NCBI GenBank assembly: GCA_017880945.1 | Contig: JADGRM010000013.1 | Coordinates: 1 to 17,198 of the forward strand | Source: Gallionella sp. | GTDB lineage: Bacteria; Pseudomonadota; Gammaproteobacteria; Burkholderiales; Gallionellaceae | DNA length: 17,198 bases | Reading direction: 5' to 3' | In this document: positions 1 through 6,756 of the stretch, piece by piece | How the letters are laid out: every line of letters starts with the position of its first letter | Position numbering within the stretch: position 1 is the stretch's first letter | Translations under genes and position numbers: made by a program | Notes under the pieces: model-generated | Seen by the model: the letters and a program-made list of their open reading frames with translations, nothing else | Told to the model about the DNA's origin: nothing | Database searches by the model: none

Positions 1-582
1 AGTCTCGGCTCGCAGTATTCCTTGTTTTTCCCCTGGTACTAATTCCGTTGTCACTCTAAGTGGGAAATATCCGGCGTCTATGGGGTTGCCAAGATCTAAT
101 GGTTTTCCCTCTCGCTTTGAAGCTTCGAGTTTTTTGACGGAATCCTTGAGGGTGTCATCGATGAGTTTAGGTAATGTTTGATTAAACCGCTGAAGCATCT
201 CCATTAGACGAGCAGGCGTTCTCACATCTTGCGCTGCCAAGAATCTGATTAGGTGCGACCAGTCTTGGGAAGTTAGTCGAGCGTCATCGACTACTTTTTG
301 AATTACTTCTCCAGCAGGGGTTTCAAAGTCAGACTCTAGCCAACGCTCGACTTCGTCCGTCAGTTCGCTTGCAACCACTCGAGTATAAAGGTGGGTGTGA
401 TACCCCAGACCTTTGATAGACGAGTGCTTCCATAGCGGCACATTGGGGTGAGAAACCAAGACACGATAAGCCCATACTCGACCATCCGTGTCGCCCCAAT
501 GTTTGAGATACGTTTGTGGCACGTAGTGGTTGTCGCGGTGGAATTCTTCAACGGCTGTTGTAGCTGACATATATTTTTTCAT
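1..582 (-). CDS. DUF4238 domain protein, 3' end outside window
   Basis: Reading the minus strand from an ATG at 582, the frame stays open for 194 codons to the window edge, so the gene is partial. A second in-frame ATG lies at 570. Near the N-terminus, RDNHYVPQTYLKHW followed by a GRVWAY stretch is the hallmark opening of DUF4238 proteins, a family of unknown function often found in accessory regions; I recognise it by this motif only. The rest is mostly helical and charged with no signal peptide or membrane segment, so it is probably cytoplasmic. No convincing Shine-Dalgarno precedes either ATG. The base composition looks visibly more AT-rich than the housekeeping genes to the right, which suggests later acquisition. 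Its neighbour aroA points the other way and is separated from it by repeats, so the two are not co-transcribed. Confidence 0.75.
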   Translation of the reverse strand, partial: MKKYMSATTAVEEFHRDNHYVPQTYLKHWGDTDGRVWAYRVLVSHPNVPLWKHSSIKGLGYHTHLYTRVVASELTDEVERWLESDFETPAGEVIQKVVDDARLTSQDWSHLIRFLAAQDVRTPARLMEMLQRFNQTLPKLIDDTLKDSVKKLEASKREGKPLDLGNPIDAGYFPLRVTTELVPGEKQGILRAET

Positions 583-642
583 TTGATCTACTACAAATAG
601 TGCCTTGTAAGCCTTTAAGTTTTAATTGTTGCACAAAGTAAT

Positions 643-671
643 GCATGGTGGGCACGACGTGCCCACCATGC
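643..671. repeat. perfect 13-bp palindrome with 3-nt spacer
   Basis: The arm GCATGGTGGGCAC (643-655) is exactly complementary to 659-671 around the spacer GAC. No T-tract follows, so it is not a normal intrinsic terminator. Palindromes around GGTGGGCAC/GTGCCCACC are, from memory, recurrent in proteobacterial intergenic regions; only one copy is visible here, so the repeat status is inferred. Confidence 0.6.
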
Positions 672-700
672 GAATTAATGGTTTTAAGTTGTGGATTTTT

Positions 701-921
701 TTGGGTCGCTTTTCATCCCCTGTGCGCCGCCGAGTAGCGCAGACTGGTCAGGGGAATTCGGCGAGGACTGTTTGAGCGCGTAGCGCGAGTTCCGCAGCTG
801 CCTGACCAGTCGAGCAACGCAGGGTACCGCGAAGCGGCGGTAAACCGGGGTCGCCTTCTTTTTGGTTACTTTTTCTTTGGCGAAGCAAGAAAAAGTGACT
901 AGCTGCCGGGCTACCCCCGGC
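701..921. repeat. long structured intergenic element, probable dispersed repeat
   Basis: A gene-free stretch made of nested inverted repeats. GACTGGTCAGG (742-752) pairs perfectly with 801-811; outside it CCGCCG (727-732) pairs with 835-840; inside it 753-760 pairs with 786-793 with one G-T wobble, and GCGC (776-779) pairs with 783-786. After this long hairpin comes a second one, GTTACTTTTTCTT (865-877) with 887-899 (one wobble), and then GCCGGG (905-910) with CCCGGC (916-921). A short direct repeat, GGGTCGC, occurs at 703-709 and 848-854 and flanks the large hairpin. The stretch GGTTACTTTTTCTT...AAGAAAAAGTGACT is one I recall as recurring between genes in many proteobacteria, often mis-annotated as small ORFs. 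No protein-coding signal is seen. Function is unknown. Confidence 0.55.
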
Positions 922-948
922 GGTGTTGATTTTGGCTTTGTATTTGAT

Positions 949-978
949 GTTGGGTTACGCGCTGTGCGCTAACCCAAC
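949..978. repeat. palindrome GTTGGGTTA...TAACCCAAC
   Basis: GTTGGGTTA (949-957) pairs with TAACCCAAC (970-978), and the inner GCGC (959-962) pairs with 966-969 around TGT, with C958 bulged. This is the form of a widespread short intergenic palindrome (GTTGGGTTACGC... type) that I recall from many bacterial genomes. It ends about 57 bases before the aroA start and could affect the 5' end of that mRNA. No T-tract follows. Confidence 0.55.
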
Positions 979-1035
979 CTACGCCCACTGCGGTATCATC
1001 TCGCCCTTGCAAATTTGCCATGCAATTCAAACGCA

Positions 1036-3075
1036 ATGACATCCGACAATTTCATCGACCTTCCTCCTCTGCTTAGCGCCCGCGGTACGATCACGCTGCC
1101 TGGCTCGAAGAGCATTTCCAATCGCATCCTGCTGCTGTCGGCGCTGGCGCAGGGAACGACCGAGATACGCGATGTGCTGTTGTCGGACGACACCGAGCGC
1201 ATGCTGGATGGCTTGCGCACACTGGGCGTAGCTGTGGAACAACTGGAGCCGCATGTGTTCCGCGTGCAGGGCTGTGGCGGGAATTTTCCGGTCAAGCAGG
1301 CTGAACTATTTTTGGGCAATGCCGGAACCGCGTTTCGTCCGCTGACCGCGGCGCTGGCGTTGTCCGGCGGCGACTACAAGTTGTCAGGTACGCCACGTAT
1401 GCACGAGCGGCCGATAGGCGATCTGGTGGATGCGTTGCGCGAACTCGGCGCGGACATCGAATGCCTGGACAATGAAGGTTTTCCGCCGCTGCAGATCCAT
1501 CCGGCGACGCTGACTGGAGTGGGCCGCATCAGCGTGCGCGGCGATGTGTCCAGCCAATTCCTCACCGCATTGCTGATGGCCTTGCCGCTGTTGAATGGCG
1601 AGGTCACGGTGGACGTGGTGGGCGAGTTGATCTCGAAACCTTATATCGAGATCACGCTGGCGATGATGGCGCGCTTCGGTGTGCAGGTGCAGCGCGACGG
1701 CTGGCGCAGTTTCACGGTGGCGGCGGGTAGCCGTTATATTTCGCCCGGCGTGATCTATGTGGAAGGCGATGCTTCTTCGGCGTCGTATTTTCTTGCGGCA
1801 GGCGCGATCGGCGGCGGGCCGCTGCGCATCGAAGGCGTGGGCAGCGACAGCATCCAGGGCGATGTGCGCTTTGCCGATGCGCTGGCTCTGATGGGCGCAC
1901 AGATCGAAATGGGCGCGAACTGGATGGAGGCGCGTGCGCCAAAATCAGGGCGGCTCAAGGCGGTCGAACTGGACTGCAATCACATTCCCGACGCGGCGAT
2001 GACATTGGCGGTCGTTGCGCTGTTCGCCGAGGGCACGACCACGCTGCGCAATATTGCCAGCTGGCGCGTCAAGGAAACCGACCGCATCGCGGCGATGGCG
2101 ACCGAGTTGCGCAAAGTCGGGGCGACCGTGGAAGAGGGTGAGGACTACATCCGAATTGCAGGATGCGGGATGCAGGATGCGGGATGCAGGAGCGCGGCTA
2201 AGACTGGCCGTTCGTATCCTGTATCCCGAATCCTGAATCCTATTGAAGGCATAGACACCTACGACGATCACCGCATGGCGATGTGTTTCTCGCTTGCAGC
2301 CTTTGGCGCAGAAGGAATCCGCATCAACGATCCGCGCTGTGTCGCCAAGACCTTCCCGAATTATTTCACGCTGCTGCATGATGTGGTGCAGGCCGTGCCG
2401 GTGATCGCGATCGACGGGCCATCGGCATCCGGCAAGGGCACGGTGGCACAACTGGTCGCGGCCAGGCTCGGCTATCACTATCTGGACAGCGGCGCGTTGT
2501 ATCGTCTGCTGGCGCTGGCGGCGCAACGCGATCGGATCCTGCTGACCGATGAATCGGGTTTGGCGGAACTGGCCGAACGCATGGAGATTCGTTTCGAGGG
2601 CAATCAGATATTCCTGGACGGCATTCTGGCCGGCGATGAGTTGCGCGGCGAACAATGTGCGGCTGCGGCATCCAGAGTGGCGGCTTTGCCCAAGGTGCGC
2701 GCCGCGCTATTGAACAAGCAACATGCGTTCCGCAGGGCTCCTGGCCTGGTGGCGGATGGGCGCGACATGGGCTCGGTGGTGTTCCCGGACGCCGTGTTGA
2801 AAATCTTTCTTACCGCCAGTGCCGAGGCGCGCGCCGAGCGGCGTTATAAGCAGTTGATGGAAAAAGGAATCGGTGCTAATATCGCGGCCCTTTTGCTGGA
2901 TATACGCGTGCGCGACGAGCGAGATACTCAGCGCAGTGCATCTCCGCTGCAACAGGCACCGGGTGCAAGTCTGCTGGATACCACGGCGCTAAGCATCGAT
3001 GAAGCAGTTCAGGACATCGAGCAGGCGTTTCAGAAAGTGCTGGCACGCTACCCGGCGAAAGGTTCTACAAACTAG
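1036..3075 (+). CDS. aroA-cmk: bifunctional EPSP synthase / cytidylate kinase (AroA-Cmk fusion)
   Basis: One 679-residue frame carries two enzymes. The AroA half (about 1-453) makes 5-enolpyruvylshikimate-3-phosphate from shikimate-3-phosphate and PEP in the shikimate pathway: PGSKSISNR (22-30), the NAGTAFRPL motif, WRVKETDR, and DDHRMAM (410-416) are present. The Cmk half (about 454-679) phosphorylates CMP/dCMP: Walker A GPSASGKGT (461-469), DGRDMGSVVFPD, and RDERD. There is no linker: AroA ends in TFPNYF...VVQA and Cmk begins VPVIAIDG; the codon at 2395 is GTG, so internal initiation of a free Cmk cannot be excluded. AroA-Cmk fusions are known in betaproteobacteria. I chose ATG 1036 because the N-terminus then matches the family length; an in-frame TTG at 1015 is the alternative. 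No good ribosome site is seen. Residues about 374-403 are an unusual insertion encoded by a palindromic element (separate entry). Confidence 0.93.
   Translation: MTSDNFIDLPPLLSARGTITLPGSKSISNRILLLSALAQGTTEIRDVLLSDDTERMLDGLRTLGVAVEQLEPHVFRVQGCGGNFPVKQAELFLGNAGTAFRPLTAALALSGGDYKLSGTPRMHERPIGDLVDALRELGADIECLDNEGFPPLQIHPATLTGVGRISVRGDVSSQFLTALLMALPLLNGEVTVDVVGELISKPYIEITLAMMARFGVQVQRDGWRSFTVAAGSRYISPGVIYVEGDASSASYFLAAGAIGGGPLRIEGVGSDSIQGDVRFADALALMGAQIEMGANWMEARAPKSGRLKAVELDCNHIPDAAMTLAVVALFAEGTTTLRNIASWRVKETDRIAAMATELRKVGATVEEGEDYIRIAGCGMQDAGCRSAAKTGRSYPVSRILNPIEGIDTYDDHRMAMCFSLAAFGAEGIRINDPRCVAKTFPNYFTLLHDVVQAVPVIAIDGPSASGKGTVAQLVAARLGYHYLDSGALYRLLALAAQRDRILLTDESGLAELAERMEIRFEGNQIFLDGILAGDELRGEQCAAAASRVAALPKVRAALLNKQHAFRRAPGLVADGRDMGSVVFPDAVLKIFLTASAEARAERRYKQLMEKGIGANIAALLLDIRVRDERDTQRSASPLQQAPGASLLDTTALSIDEAVQDIEQAFQKVLARYPAKGSTN
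2157..2242. repeat. in-frame heptad palindromic element inside aroA
   Basis: Five exact back-to-back 7-bp units alternate TGCAGGA and TGCGGGA at 2157-2191. After a 23-base spacer, four related units of opposite orientation follow at 2215-2242 (TATCCTG, TATCCCG, AATCCTG, AATCCTA). Arms 2173-2191 and 2217-2235 are complementary at 17 of 19 positions, and CGGC (2195-2198) with GCCG (2207-2210) extends the hairpin into the loop. The reading frame stays open through it. Between DYIRI and IDTYDDH this protein has 31 residues, whereas E. coli AroA has about 10, so roughly 20 residues are extra. A related element lies at 8417-8493. Confidence 0.8.
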
Positions 3076-3077
3076 GC

Positions 3078-3130
3078 CCCATACGACTCTCAGTCTATGG
3101 GAACTTTAACTAACCCTCTGCGTAAGCAGA
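3078..3130 (+). promoter_or_regulatory. hairpin-bearing leader between cmk and rpsA
   Basis: The 78-base gap before rpsA contains two stem-loops. The first, directly after the cmk stop, pairs CCCATA (3078-3083) with TATGGG (3096-3101) and GACT (3085-3088) with AGTC (3092-3095), with one bulged C and loop CTC. The second pairs TCTGC (3117-3121) with GCAGA (3126-3130) around a GTAA loop, a GNRA-type tetraloop. It is followed by a T-rich run (3131-3142) and the AGG of the rpsA ribosome site. S1 binds U-rich RNA and represses its own translation in E. coli, so a role in S1 autoregulation is plausible. Attenuation or RNA processing are alternatives. Confidence 0.4.
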
Positions 3131-3153
3131 TATTTTTTCTTTAGGTGTCTCCG

Positions 3154-4875
3154 ATGAACGCAACCGCAACCGCAGCAGCTGTACAAGATCCCGATAGTTT
3201 TGCAGCAATGTTTGAAGAAAGTTTGACGCGCAAAGAAATGCGCGCCGGCGAACTGATCACCGCGCAAGTCGTGCGAGTCGACCACAACATGGTGGTCGTG
3301 AATGCCGGACTGAAGTCCGAAAGTTTGATTGCGATCGAGGAATTCTTCGACGCTAAAGGCGAACTGGAAGTCAAGGCGGGCGATTTCGTCACCGTCGCGA
3401 TCGAATCGCTGGAGAACGGCTATGGTGAAACCAAGCTGTCGCGTGAAAAAGCCAAGCGTTTGGCGGCATGGCACGAGCTGGAAATCGCCATGGAAGAAGG
3501 CAAGATCGTGGAAGGTTTTGTCAGCGGCAAGGTAAAGGGCGGTCTGACCGCGATGGTCAACGGTATCCGCGCATTCTTGCCGGGTTCGCTGGTGGACATC
3601 CGTCCGGTCAAGGACACGACGCCTTACGAAAACAAGACCATGGAATTGAAGGTCATCAAGCTGGACCGCAAGCGCAACAACGTCGTGGTTTCCCGTCGTG
3701 CCGTGCTCGAAGCGAGTGTGGGTGCCGACCGTGAAGCGATCATGGAAAACCTCAAGGAAGGCGCGATCGTCAAGGGCGTGGTCAAGAACATCACCGACTA
3801 CGGCGCATTCGTTGATCTGGGCGGCATCGATGGCCTGTTGCACATCACCGATCTGGCATGGCGTCGCGTGAAGCATCCATCCGAAGTGTTGACCGTTGGC
3901 GACGAGATCGAAGCCAAGATCCTGAAGTTCGACCAGGAGAAGAACCGCGTTTCGCTGGGTATCAAGCAGATGGGCGATGATCCGTGGAATGGTCTGGCAC
4001 GTCGCTACCCGCAAGGAACACGCATGTTCGGCAAGGTGACCAACCTGACCGACTACGGCGCGTTCGTTGAGATCGAGCAGGGTATCGAAGGCCTGGTGCA
4101 CGTTTCGGAAATGGATTGGACCAACAAGAACGTACATCCTTCCAAGGTTGTGAGTCTGGGCGATGAAGTCGAAGTGATGATCCTGGAGATCGACGAAGCG
4201 CGTCGCCGTATCTCCCTGGGCATGAAGCAATGCCAATCCAATCCTTGGGATGATTTCGAGATCAACCACAAGAAGGGCGATAAAGTTAAGGGTCAGATCA
4301 AGTCCATCACCGATTTCGGCGTGTTCATCGGTTTGGATGGCGGTATCGACGGCCTGGTGCATTTGTCCGACCTGTCCTGGAGCCAGCCTGGCGAAGAAGC
4401 CGTGCGCAGCTACAAGAAGGGCGACGAAGTTGAGGCTGTGGTATTGGCGATCGACGTTGAACGCGAGCGCATCTCCCTGGGAATCAAGCAGATGGAAGGC
4501 GATCCATTCGGTGGTTTTGCATCCAGCCATGAAAAAGGCGCAGTGGTCACCGGCAAGGTGAAGTCATTGGACGCAAAGGGCGCGACGATTGCGTTGGAAG
4601 GCGATGTTGAAGCGTATCTGAAGGCATCCGAAGTATCTGCTGACCGCGTTGAAGATATTCGCAATCACCTCAAAGAGGGCGATAGCGTGACCGCTGTCAT
4701 CATCAATGTGGATCGCAAGAATCGCGGCATCAACCTGTCGATCAAGGCGCTGAACAAGACCGAGGATACTGCTGCGATGCAGAAACTCTCGTCTGAAAGC
4801 AATGCCAATGCCGGTACCACCAATCTGGGCGCGTTGCTGAAGGCCAAGATGAGCGGCAGCAAGACTGAAGCCTAA
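3154..4875 (+). CDS. rpsA: 30S ribosomal protein S1
   Basis: A 573-residue protein with six S1/OB-fold repeats at about 32-100, 117-183, 205-272, 290-359, 376-446 and 463-531. Repeats 3 to 5 show the typical ITDYGAFV / LTDYGAFV / ITDFGVFI starts and SLGIKQ or SLGMKQ ends. S1 sits on the small subunit and pulls mRNA with weak or structured ribosome sites onto the ribosome; the first two domains bind the ribosome and the later ones bind RNA. Length is close to E. coli S1 (557). I chose ATG 3154, eight bases after AGG at 3143-3145; an in-frame GTG at 3145 overlaps that site and is less likely. It lies 78 bases after cmk and 15 bases before ihfB, the standard proteobacterial order. A hairpin leader precedes it. 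Confidence 0.97.
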   Translation: MNATATAAAVQDPDSFAAMFEESLTRKEMRAGELITAQVVRVDHNMVVVNAGLKSESLIAIEEFFDAKGELEVKAGDFVTVAIESLENGYGETKLSREKAKRLAAWHELEIAMEEGKIVEGFVSGKVKGGLTAMVNGIRAFLPGSLVDIRPVKDTTPYENKTMELKVIKLDRKRNNVVVSRRAVLEASVGADREAIMENLKEGAIVKGVVKNITDYGAFVDLGGIDGLLHITDLAWRRVKHPSEVLTVGDEIEAKILKFDQEKNRVSLGIKQMGDDPWNGLARRYPQGTRMFGKVTNLTDYGAFVEIEQGIEGLVHVSEMDWTNKNVHPSKVVSLGDEVEVMILEIDEARRRISLGMKQCQSNPWDDFEINHKKGDKVKGQIKSITDFGVFIGLDGGIDGLVHLSDLSWSQPGEEAVRSYKKGDEVEAVVLAIDVERERISLGIKQMEGDPFGGFASSHEKGAVVTGKVKSLDAKGATIALEGDVEAYLKASEVSADRVEDIRNHLKEGDSVTAVIINVDRKNRGINLSIKALNKTEDTAAMQKLSSESNANAGTTNLGALLKAKMSGSKTEA

Positions 4876-4890
4876 GCACGGGGTTCATTC

Positions 4891-5178
4891 ATGATTCGTT
4901 CTGATTTGATTGCCAAGCTGGCCGAGATGCATCCGCAACTGCAGGCCAAGGATGCAGAGTTGGCCGTCAAGGTGATTCTGGATGCACTGTCCGCGACGCT
5001 GTCGCGGGGCGGACGTGTAGAGATTCGCGGCTTCGGCAGCTTTGGGCTGAACTACCGGCCCCCGCGCCAGGGGCGTAATCCCAAGACCGGCGACAAAGTG
5101 AAAGTCCCGGCCAAGTATGTGCCTCACTTCAAGGCAGGCAAGGAACTCAGGGAGCGGGTCTGCGAACAGAAGTCTTGA
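4891..5178 (+). CDS. ihfB: integration host factor beta subunit
   Basis: A 95-residue DNA-bending protein of the HU/IHF family; with IhfA it bends DNA sharply at specific sites in transcription, replication and recombination. RGFGSFGLNYR (46-56) and GRNPKTGDKV (61-70) are diagnostic, and Pro64 is the residue that intercalates into DNA. The ending KYVPHFKAGKELRERV follows the IHF-beta rather than the HU or IHF-alpha pattern. Its GGGG ribosome site (4880-4883) is seven bases before the ATG, and it starts 15 bases after the rpsA stop, so the two are probably co-transcribed. A terminator follows, which likely ends the aroA-cmk/rpsA/ihfB unit. Confidence 0.96.
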   Translation: MIRSDLIAKLAEMHPQLQAKDAELAVKVILDALSATLSRGGRVEIRGFGSFGLNYRPPRQGRNPKTGDKVKVPAKYVPHFKAGKELRERVCEQKS

Positions 5179-5200
5179 TTCTGGTTTGAAACAGTTCAAG

Positions 5201-5235
5201 TGGCGGCATATCGCAAGGTATAGCCGCCATTTTTT
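5201..5235 (+). terminator. rho-independent terminator after ihfB
   Basis: TGGCGGC (5201-5207) pairs with GCCGCCA (5223-5229), with possible extra A-T pairs in the loop, and six T residues follow (5230-5235). It lies 22 bases after the ihfB stop and before lapA, so lapA probably has its own promoter or depends on read-through. Confidence 0.8.
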
Positions 5236-5271
5236 ATGCTATCGTTACGATGGTTTTTTTATGGGTGTGCC

Positions 5272-5568
5272 ATGCCTTATCTGAATTGGATCTTGCGGGT
5301 AGCGCTGTTCATTGTGCTGCTTGGCTTTGCGGTCAAAAACGACCAGCCGATCACGCTGCGCTATTTTTTCGGTTATGAGTGGCAGTCTTCATTGGTGATC
5401 GTGTTGCTGATGTTTTTTGCCGCTGGTTCGGCTGTCGGCGTACTCTCGATGATTCCCAATATGCTGAAACAACGCCGTGAAATTTCACGCCTGAAGCGCG
5501 ATATCAGGATCAAGAACAAACTTGCCGATATCAGCGAGATGCAACAATCGCCTATCCAGTATCCCTGA
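5272..5568 (+). CDS. lapA: LPS assembly protein A (LapA/DUF1049)
   Basis: A 98-residue inner-membrane protein with two hydrophobic spans at about 4-21 and 40-61 and a basic, coiled-coil-like cytoplasmic tail at 64-84. The LLGFAVKNDQPITLRYFFG stretch between the spans is typical of the family. In E. coli LapA works with LapB to control LPS synthesis through FtsH-dependent turnover of LpxC; this role is taken from the family. I chose ATG 5272 because it gives the usual N-terminus (MPYLNWILR). The in-frame ATG at 5236 directly follows the terminator T-tract and would add 12 residues that families lack. The ribosome site (GGGTG) is weak. The lapB gene starts six bases downstream. Confidence 0.9.
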   Translation: MPYLNWILRVALFIVLLGFAVKNDQPITLRYFFGYEWQSSLVIVLLMFFAAGSAVGVLSMIPNMLKQRREISRLKRDIRIKNKLADISEMQQSPIQYP

Positions 5569-5574
5569 CATATC

Positions 5575-6756
5575 TTGCATATTGAATTCGAAATCTGGAT
5601 GCTGCTGATCTTCCCATTATTTTTCGGGATGGGATGGCTGGCTGCGCGCATCGACATCAAAGAGTTGCTCTCGGAATCAAACGCGCTGCCGCAGTCTTAT
5701 TTTCAGGGATTGAACTTCCTGCTCAATGAGCAACAGGACAAAGCCATCGAGGCCTTCATCGAGGTGGTGAAGATCAATCCTCAAACTGTCGAATTGCACT
5801 TCGCGCTGGGCAGCCTGTTCCGCCGTCGCGGTGAAGTGGACCGTGCCTTGCGCATGCACCATAACCTGGTGGACAGAGCCGATCTGGATGATGACAAACG
5901 CCAGCAGGCGATCTTCGAGTTGGCACAGGATTATCTGAAGGCGGGAATTCTGGATCGTGCCGAGAGCCTGTTCAGCGAGTTGGAGAACACTTCCTATGCC
6001 AAGCAATCCTTGGAGTTTCTGCTGGAGTTGTTCCAGAAAGAACATGATTGGCTCAAGGCGATTGCAGTCGCGCAACGGCTGGCGGCGGTGTCCGGACAAT
6101 CCCACAGCAAGCAAGCATCCTTTTTTTATTGCGAGCTGTCGAGTGAGGAGATTGCGCAGGGAAACCTGATTGCCGCACGCGAACATTTGCAGCAGGCATT
6201 GCGGGAAAGTCCCAACGCGGTGCGAGCCACCATGATGCTGGGCGATATGCTGGCGGAAGAGGGCAGGCAGCAGGATGCCATCGATATCTGGAAAAACATC
6301 GAAACGCAGGATGCCCAATATCTGCCGCTGGTTGCCGAACGTTTGTTGATTGCCCATCGTAGCTTGGGTCGCGAGATGGAAGGCATTGCCTTGTTGCGCG
6401 AATATTTGAATAAATATCACTCGCTTGACTTGATGAACGTGGTGTTCGACGGCGTACTGAAAAAAGAAGGCTCGGCAGCCGCATATCAATTGGTGCGCGA
6501 CGAGTTGGAGCGCAATCCGACTTTGCTGGGCCTGGATAAATTGCTCGAGGCGAGATTGTTGGAAGTGCCGGAGGACAGGCGTGCCGACATCGAGTTGGTC
6601 AAGGACCTGGTACACAAACGCACGCGTAATCTGGCAACTTACCACTGTGCTCATTGCGGCTTCAAAGCGCGCCAGTTCTACTGGCACTGCCCGGCTTGCC
6701 AGGCCTGGGATAGCTATTCGCCGCTTCGCAGCGAAGAAACCGGAATGCCACTATGA
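5575..6756 (+). CDS. lapB: LPS assembly protein B (TPR protein with zinc domain)
   Basis: A 393-residue protein with an N-terminal membrane anchor (about 9-24), a chain of TPR repeats from about 45 to 340, and a C-terminal rubredoxin-like zinc domain with paired cysteines at 358/361 and 372/375. LapB (YciM) is an adaptor for FtsH that promotes LpxC degradation and so limits lipid A synthesis. NFLLNEQQDKAIEAF near the start is strongly family-like. The start is uncertain: TTG 5575 keeps the EFEIWMLL...FPLFFGMGWLAARID segment that betaproteobacterial LapB proteins share, while the first ATG is at 5599 and would cut into it. No clear ribosome site precedes the TTG, so coupling to lapA six bases upstream is likely. 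Its stop overlaps the pyrF start (ATGA). Confidence 0.94.
   Translation: MHIEFEIWMLLIFPLFFGMGWLAARIDIKELLSESNALPQSYFQGLNFLLNEQQDKAIEAFIEVVKINPQTVELHFALGSLFRRRGEVDRALRMHHNLVDRADLDDDKRQQAIFELAQDYLKAGILDRAESLFSELENTSYAKQSLEFLLELFQKEHDWLKAIAVAQRLAAVSGQSHSKQASFFYCELSSEEIAQGNLIAAREHLQQALRESPNAVRATMMLGDMLAEEGRQQDAIDIWKNIETQDAQYLPLVAERLLIAHRSLGREMEGIALLREYLNKYHSLDLMNVVFDGVLKKEGSAAAYQLVRDELERNPTLLGLDKLLEARLLEVPEDRRADIELVKDLVHKRTRNLATYHCAHCGFKARQFYWHCPACQAWDSYSPLRSEETGMPL

Noticed and set aside
643..671. Intrinsic terminator for the leftward DUF4238 gene or an upstream transcript
   Set aside because: It lies upstream of that gene's start, and neither side of the stem has a T-tract.
2157..2242. CRISPR-like or simple microsatellite reading of the heptad units
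   Set aside because: Units are 7 bp without spacers and occur in two opposed arms around a loop, so a palindromic element fits and a CRISPR array does not.
1945..2655. 236-codon minus-strand frame across the aroA-cmk junction
   Set aside because: Shadow of the fusion gene; its Arg/His/Gln-rich composition is typical of antisense frames in GC-rich coding DNA.
3106..4530. 474-codon open frame on the minus strand
   Set aside because: It is fully antisense to rpsA, whose six S1 domains are unmistakable; the predicted protein is His/Leu/Asp-rich shadow sequence with no known motif.
5677..6687. 336-codon minus-strand frame
   Set aside because: Antisense to lapB, which has clear TPR and zinc motifs.
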